Positions 60,007-64,000 of a DNA stretch of 64,000 nucleotides are shown here, one piece after another. This stretch comes from Streptomyces sp. SA15. Its GTDB lineage: Bacteria; Actinomycetota; Actinomycetes; Streptomycetales; Streptomycetaceae. The notes under the pieces were generated by a model. The model was not told the origin of the DNA and searched no databases. It saw only the letters and a list, made by a program, of their open reading frames with translations. The stretch lies in NCBI RefSeq assembly GCF_002291145.1, contig NZ_NTGE01000096.1, positions 46,257 to 110,256 of the forward strand, given 5' to 3'. The stretch's first letter is position 1. Every line of letters starts with the position of its first letter. Position numbers and translations under genes: made by a program.

Positions 60007-60024
60007 ACTTACTGGCCGGTAAGT
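60007..60024. promoter_or_regulatory. Palindromic operator ACTTACTGGCCGGTAAGT
   Basis: An 18-bp near-perfect palindrome (ACTTAC-TGGCCG-GTAAGT, one mismatched pair in the centre) lies 44 bp before the CocE-like gene start. The form is typical of TetR-family operators. No regulator gene is adjacent. Confidence 0.65.
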
Positions 60025-60067
60025 CGGGCTGTTTCTCCGTGTGATCGTCCTCAGTGTGGAGGCCTTC

Positions 60068-61849
60068 GTGTCCCGTCGTGTGCCCGGACTCCGAGTCCCG
60101 CTCGCGCTTCTGCTCGGTGTCACGCTCACCGCACCCCTCGCCCTCCCCACTCCCGCGTCCGCGGCCGGCCCCTTCACCGTCACCGCACTGACGTTCACCG
60201 TCCAGGCAGGCGGCCGCACCTGCACGATCGACGCCGACCTGTACCGGCCCGCCGACGTGAACCGCGACCGCCCCGCACCTGCCGTGCTCGCCACGAACGG
60301 CTTCGGCGGCAGCAAGGTGGACGGCCAGACGGACGCCGTCGGCAAGGCCTTCGCCCAGCGCGGCTATGTCTCACTCGTCTACTCCGGGCTCGGCTTCGGC
60401 GAGTCCGGCTGCCTGATCTCGCTCGACGACCCGGCGATCGACGGCGCGGCGGCCTCGCAGCTCATCGACTTCCTGGGCGGCAAGCGGTCCGCCGACGACG
60501 GAACCAACGCCGACTTCGTGACCCTCGACAGCGCGGGCGACCCGCGGGTCGGCATGGTGGGCGGCTCCTACGGGGGCGCCATCCAGCTGGCGACGGCGGC
60601 CGTCGACCACCGCGTCGACGCGCTCGTGCCGATGATCACCTGGAACGACCTGGCGTACTCCCTCGACCCGAACAACGCGGTGGGCGCCGGGCGCGTGCCC
60701 GGCGCCTTCAAATGGCAGTGGACGAACGGCTTCTACCTCATCGGCGAGGGACAGCCGCTGCTGCAGCCGAGCCTCGATCCGTCCCGGATCAACTCCCTGC
60801 CCTGCCGGCACTTCGTCCCGAAGGCCTGCGACACCATCCACACGCTGAACTCCGGCCGCTACCCGGCGGACCGGACCGCCGAACTGCTCGCCTACGCGCA
60901 CAGCGTGTCGCCGAAGTCGTACCAGAGCCGGATCGAGGCGCCCACGTTGTTGGTCCAGGGACAGGCCGACAGCCTCTTCAACCTCAACGAGGCGACGGCG
61001 ACGTACAAGGCCCTCACGGCCCGGGGGACGACCACCAAGATGATCTGGCAGTCGTGGGGTCACAGCGGCGGGACGACGGCCCCGGCCAGCGGTGAATTCA
61101 ACCTCGCCGAAGGCAACTTGGAGACCAGCTACGTGGGCAGGCGCATCCTGGCCTGGTTCGACCGCTACCTGCGCAAGCGCGGCGACGTCAGCACGGGCCC
61201 GGCCTTCGCGTACTTCCGCGACTGGATCAACGACCCCACCAGCACCTACGCCACCGCCGACCGCCTCCCCGCCCTCAGCCAGAAGCTGTACCTCTCCGGA
61301 GACGCCAAGCTGGTCGACAACAGCCGGAAGGTCGTCCGAGGCAGCCGCACCTACACCAACCGGCTCGTCCCCACCAGCCATTCGGAGCACTCGCTGGCCC
61401 GCCTCATCGGCCTGCCGGACCCGGCGCCGTACGACACCGAGGGCACCTACCTCGGCTGGACCAGCGAGCCGCTGTCACGCACGATCGATGTCGTCGGCGC
61501 CCCGAGGGCCACCCTGAAGGTGATCTCCCCGAAGGCCGAACGCACCCAGAACTCGGGCGACGCCGCCGACAAGCTGGTCCTGTTCGCCAAGCTCTACGAC
61601 ATCGCCCCCGACGGCACCAAGACCCTGGCCCACCGCCTTGTCGCCCCGGTCCGAGTCCCCGACGTGACGAAGAGCTTCACGGTGACCCTCCCGGGCATCG
61701 TCCACCGCTACGAGAAGGGCCACCGTCTTCAGTTCGTGATCGCGGCGAGCGACGACGCGTACTTCGGCAACCGGGGCATCAAACCGGTGACCGTGGCGAG
61801 CGCGCCGGGGGAGACGGGGGTGCTGGAGCTCCCGGTGGCGGGCGGCTGA
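60068..61849 (+). CDS. Secreted CocE/NonD-type alpha/beta hydrolase (X-Pro dipeptidyl-peptidase-like)
   Basis: The 593-residue protein has a signal peptide (VPLALLLGVTLTAPLALPTP, cleavage near ASA). The alpha/beta hydrolase core has VLATNGFGGSKVD, the nucleophile elbow VGGSYGGAIQLA, an Asp in VQGQADSLFNL and a His in WQSWGHSGG. The C-terminal jelly-roll (about 480-593) is the CocE/NonD sandwich. Family members are acyl or X-Pro peptidases. The GTG at 60068 has GGAGG 5 nt upstream, which decides the start. A TetR-type palindrome lies in its promoter. Confidence 0.88.
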   Translation: MSRRVPGLRVPLALLLGVTLTAPLALPTPASAAGPFTVTALTFTVQAGGRTCTIDADLYRPADVNRDRPAPAVLATNGFGGSKVDGQTDAVGKAFAQRGYVSLVYSGLGFGESGCLISLDDPAIDGAAASQLIDFLGGKRSADDGTNADFVTLDSAGDPRVGMVGGSYGGAIQLATAAVDHRVDALVPMITWNDLAYSLDPNNAVGAGRVPGAFKWQWTNGFYLIGEGQPLLQPSLDPSRINSLPCRHFVPKACDTIHTLNSGRYPADRTAELLAYAHSVSPKSYQSRIEAPTLLVQGQADSLFNLNEATATYKALTARGTTTKMIWQSWGHSGGTTAPASGEFNLAEGNLETSYVGRRILAWFDRYLRKRGDVSTGPAFAYFRDWINDPTSTYATADRLPALSQKLYLSGDAKLVDNSRKVVRGSRTYTNRLVPTSHSEHSLARLIGLPDPAPYDTEGTYLGWTSEPLSRTIDVVGAPRATLKVISPKAERTQNSGDAADKLVLFAKLYDIAPDGTKTLAHRLVAPVRVPDVTKSFTVTLPGIVHRYEKGHRLQFVIAASDDAYFGNRGIKPVTVASAPGETGVLELPVAGG

Positions 61850-61991
61850 GCCGCCCGGCGAACACCCTTCACCGTGCGTGACGGCGTCGGCAGGCACATC
61901 CTGGAGGTATGAGCCCGAAGACCTTCGAGCACTGTGCGGAGCGTATTTCATGAAGCGGCGCGGCCAGGGCGTCGCGTCGTAGGGTGGCCGG

Positions 61992-62546
61992 ATGCCCGAC
62001 AGCGCTTCCCGTTACCTTGCCGAAGGCCCTCGCGTGGGGATACGTCACTTCACCTACGAGGACGGTGCCGAGTTCACCGCCCGGGTCCGGGAGAGCAGGG
62101 AACTGCACCGGCCGTGGCTGTTTCCGCCGGACAGCGCACGAGCGTATGCCGCGTACGCCGGGCGGCTGATCGAGGACCCGGCCAAGGCCGGGTTCCTGGT
62201 GTGCGAGAAGGGCGAGGGCGGGGCCATCGCCGGGTTCATCAACATCAACAACATCGTCGAGGGCGGCTTCCAGTGCGGCGCCCTGGGCTACGGCGCCTTC
62301 GCGCACGCCGCCGGGCGCGGGCTGATGCGCGAGGGGCTCGATCTTGTCGTCGGGTACGCGTTCGGGCCGATGCGGCTGCACCGGCTGGAGATCGATGTGC
62401 AGCCGCTCAACGCCGCGTCCATCGCGCTCGCCCGCAGCTGCGGGTTCCGGCTCGAAGGGTTCTCGCCGAACATGATCTTCATCGACGGGGCGTGGCGGGA
62501 TCACGAGCGCTGGGCGATCACCGTCGAGATGCGGGCCGGAAGTTGA
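61992..62546 (+). CDS. RimJ/RimL-type GNAT acetyltransferase
   Basis: The 184-residue protein has the RimJ-like fold: GIRHFTYEDGAEFTARVRES at the start, LGYGAFAHAAGRGLMREGLD (acetyl-CoA binding loop) and LEIDVQPLNAASIALARSCG with GFRLEGFSPN. Such enzymes acetylate N-termini of ribosomal proteins or small amines. It is convergent with the VOC gene, the stops being 3 nt apart. Confidence 0.87.
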   Translation: MPDSASRYLAEGPRVGIRHFTYEDGAEFTARVRESRELHRPWLFPPDSARAYAAYAGRLIEDPAKAGFLVCEKGEGGAIAGFININNIVEGGFQCGALGYGAFAHAAGRGLMREGLDLVVGYAFGPMRLHRLEIDVQPLNAASIALARSCGFRLEGFSPNMIFIDGAWRDHERWAITVEMRAGS

Positions 62547-62549
62547 TCT

Positions 62550-62900
62550 TCATGCTCCGCCGCGGTCCGCGTACTCGTACACCGTGCCGTCCGGATGCAT
62601 CGCGATCAGATTGCGGCCCACCGGCGTCGGCACCGGGCCCGCGATGATGTGCGCGCCCATCTCGGTGAGCACTTGGCGGGCCTCGTCGACGTCCTTCACG
62701 GCGATCGTCGCGGCGACCTTGCGCAGCACCTCCAGTTCGGCCTCGGGCCCGCTCATCAGCAGGAAGCAGCCGACCGCGGCGACCTGCACGCCGCCGCGTT
62801 CGAAACGGAGGGCTCTGCCGCCCGCCAGCCGTTCGTAGAAGGGGACCGCGGTCTCCAGGTCGTCGACGCAGACGCGCAGCGTGGCTCCCAGAATGTCCAT
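62550..62900 (-). CDS. VOC superfamily protein (glyoxalase-like)
   Basis: The 116-residue protein is a single VOC unit pair: LGATLRVCVDDLETAVPFYE, VAATIAVKDVDEARQVLTE and LIAMHPDGTVYEYAD, the last carrying the metal-binding Glu. Function cannot be named from sequence. It is a one-gene unit. Confidence 0.78.
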   Translation of the reverse strand: MDILGATLRVCVDDLETAVPFYERLAGGRALRFERGGVQVAAVGCFLLMSGPEAELEVLRKVAATIAVKDVDEARQVLTEMGAHIIAGPVPTPVGRNLIAMHPDGTVYEYADRGGA

Positions 62901-62985
62901 GTGGACGAGCCTAGTTGGGGCCGCCGAGTGAGGAGATCGTTTTCACGCGATCCCCCCGCCTCGACCGCCCTGGAGGCTGCTCAGG

Positions 62986-63534
62986 TCAGCCCATGGCCTT
63001 GCGTACGGCATCCCGTGTACGGTCGACCACGGCCGCGACCGGCCCTGCCGCCACGTTCTTGAGCGCCGTGTCGGTGCCCGGGTGCGGGCGGGTCGGCGCC
63101 AGGGCCTCGGCCGCCTGCACGGCGCGGGCCAGCGTCTCCAGCCGGCCGCGGTCGGCGACCCGGTCGAAGTGCGCGAACTCGTAGCGTTCCTCGTTGTCGG
63201 CGTGTGCCAGGACGTCCTGGCGCAGGGCCGCGAAGTGGTCGAAGAACTCGGGGGAGCCGGGATCCATGTCGTCCAGACGCGCCAGCGCCTGCTTGGCCTG
63301 CTCCTCCTCCTGGATACGGTCCCCGACGACGATTTCGCCATCATCGATGTGCGTGCGGGCAAAGGGATGGACGACCTCTTCCTCGGCGGTCTCGTGCACC
63401 GCGAGGAGGCGGACGAGGTCGTGGAAGGCCTGCTTCCGCTCGTCGCCCCTGGTGGCCGCCACCTCGTCGAGCAGTTCTCGGATCCGCGTGTGCTGCCCTT
63501 TGAGCAACTCCACGACGTCGACACGTTCGGTCAT
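62986..63534 (-). CDS. Hemerythrin-like HHE-domain protein
   Basis: The 182-residue protein has the four-helix hemerythrin cation-binding fold with the diiron ligands spread over GQHTRIRELLDEV, HETAEEEVVHPFA and HADNEERYEFAHF. Actinobacterial HHE proteins bind oxygen or sense redox state or iron. A short Pro/Thr-rich tail follows. The ATG at 63534 follows GAGAAAGAGG. The region just upstream has an 11-bp tandem repeat. It is divergent from the holin-like gene. Confidence 0.87.
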   Translation of the reverse strand: MTERVDVVELLKGQHTRIRELLDEVAATRGDERKQAFHDLVRLLAVHETAEEEVVHPFARTHIDDGEIVVGDRIQEEEQAKQALARLDDMDPGSPEFFDHFAALRQDVLAHADNEERYEFAHFDRVADRGRLETLARAVQAAEALAPTRPHPGTDTALKNVAAGPVAAVVDRTRDAVRKAMG

Positions 63535-63542
63535 CCTCTTTC

Positions 63543-63583
63543 TCCCTGAATAATCCCTGAATAAGGGGTTCATCCCTGAATGA
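63543..63583. repeat. TCCCTGAATAA repeats ahead of the hemerythrin gene
   Basis: Two exact tandem copies lie at 63543-63553 and 63554-63564, and a third with one change at 63573-63583. They end next to the ribosome binding site of the minus-strand gene. Confidence 0.6.
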
Positions 63584-63655
63584 GGGGCTTGCGAGCAGGG
63601 CGGGTACCCCGGGTCAGGAGCGTTACGCGCCCGGGGCCGGGGGTACCCGGCGGCC

Positions 63656-64000
63656 ATGGACCGCTTGGATCACCTGGAGCATCTGGACAAGCATCTGGTC
63701 GACGAGCTGGCGCAGGTGGCGCGGGAGACCGTACGCGACGAACTGCGCGAGCAGACACGCAGGCGACGCCGTACGGCCATGCTGTACGCCGCGTCCGGCG
63801 CCGTCGCCCTGTACGCGGGCGCGGCCCTCGCGCTCACCGTGGGTCTGGCCCTCGCCGCCGGTCTGCCGGACTGGGCCGCCGCCCTGATCACCGCCGTGAT
63901 CCTCGGCGTCGTGGCGTATGTGCTGCGCGGTGCCGCGCGGCCCTCGGCGTCCCGTCCGACGCCCGAACGCGCGGCGGAACTGGCCGCGGAGGGGGACCGC
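63656..64000 (+). CDS. Phage-holin-family (actinobacterial) membrane protein, 3' end cut by window
   Basis: The visible 115 codons show a charged N-terminal helix (LDKHLVDELAQVARETVRDE, then RRRRR) and two hydrophobic helices (about residues 42-65 and 70-90) joined by a short turn. This is the layout of the actinobacterial phage-holin superfamily (DUF1469-like) that is common in Streptomyces and not phage-bound. The frame runs off the end of the window, so length and the rest of the operon are unknown. Confidence 0.75.
   Translation, partial: MDRLDHLEHLDKHLVDELAQVARETVRDELREQTRRRRRTAMLYAASGAVALYAGAALALTVGLALAAGLPDWAAALITAVILGVVAYVLRGAARPSASRPTPERAAELAAEGDR

Overview
The window is 64 kb of very GC-rich DNA with strong third-position GC bias, frequent GTG starts and ATGA stop-start overlaps. 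With the gene content this points to a Streptomyces chromosome. The order of the ethylmalonyl-CoA genes, psd/pssA, sir2 and ada/ogt is what I would expect near the ccr-meaA region of S. coelicolor and relatives. I see no rRNA, tRNA, CRISPR array or antibiotic gene cluster.

Layout. 0-2.5 kb: two overlapping CorC/HlyC-type membrane proteins and a terminator. 2.5-4.6 kb: decayed genes (a TetR scrap, an alcohol dehydrogenase with a premature stop, a phage-type integrase with an internal deletion and frameshifts). 4.6-20.5 kb: gamma-glutamyltransferase, inositol-phosphatase-like enzyme, FAD oxidoreductase coupled to a macrodomain protein, a large secreted GH2 beta-galactosidase carrying a LamG insert, Ada-AlkA fusion plus Ogt, a VOC protein, an IS5 transposase scrap, Sir2, a NUDIX enzyme, an orphan ribbon-helix-helix protein, an ADP-ribosylglycohydrolase and glycerate kinase.

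20.5-32 kb: phosphatidylserine synthase and decarboxylase, then a minus-strand operon for the ethylmalonyl-CoA pathway (crotonyl-CoA carboxylase/reductase, ethylmalonyl-CoA mutase, malyl-CoA lyase type enzyme, MaoC hydratase, acyl-CoA dehydrogenase), a TetR regulator and a tandem-fused 3-hydroxybutyryl-CoA dehydrogenase. Together these turn acetoacetyl/crotonyl-CoA into ethylmalonyl- and methylmalonyl-CoA and on to glyoxylate and propionyl-CoA. 32-44.3 kb: HEAT protein, GNAT, secreted aminopeptidase, radical SAM protein, SRPBCC protein, an MFS transporter fused to beta-sandwich repeats, a 0.6 kb repeat-rich intergenic zone, a frameshifted SpoIIE-type phosphatase, a methyltransferase and an exported beta-propeller protein behind a four-fold operator-like repeat.

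44.3-50.6 kb is the most interesting region. Two DmdR1/IdeR-like iron boxes flank or lie within a set of four exported proteins and a hemin-type binding lipoprotein (HmuT). One protein is HtaA-like. Three others share a four-cysteine neocarzinostatin-like domain, and two of those end in LAxTG sortase signals. It reads as an iron-regulated, cell-wall-anchored heme or iron capture system, but the usual permease and ATPase genes are absent here.

50.6-56.6 kb: a LacI-controlled sugar catabolic operon (binding protein, permease remnant, two isomerases, Gfo/Idh/MocA dehydrogenase) whose ABC transporter has lost most of its permease and its ATPase. 56.8-64 kb: three adjacent peptidases suited to peptidoglycan peptide or D-amino-acid peptide turnover, a secreted CocE-like hydrolase under a palindromic operator, GNAT, VOC and hemerythrin proteins, and the start of a holin-like membrane protein cut by the window end.
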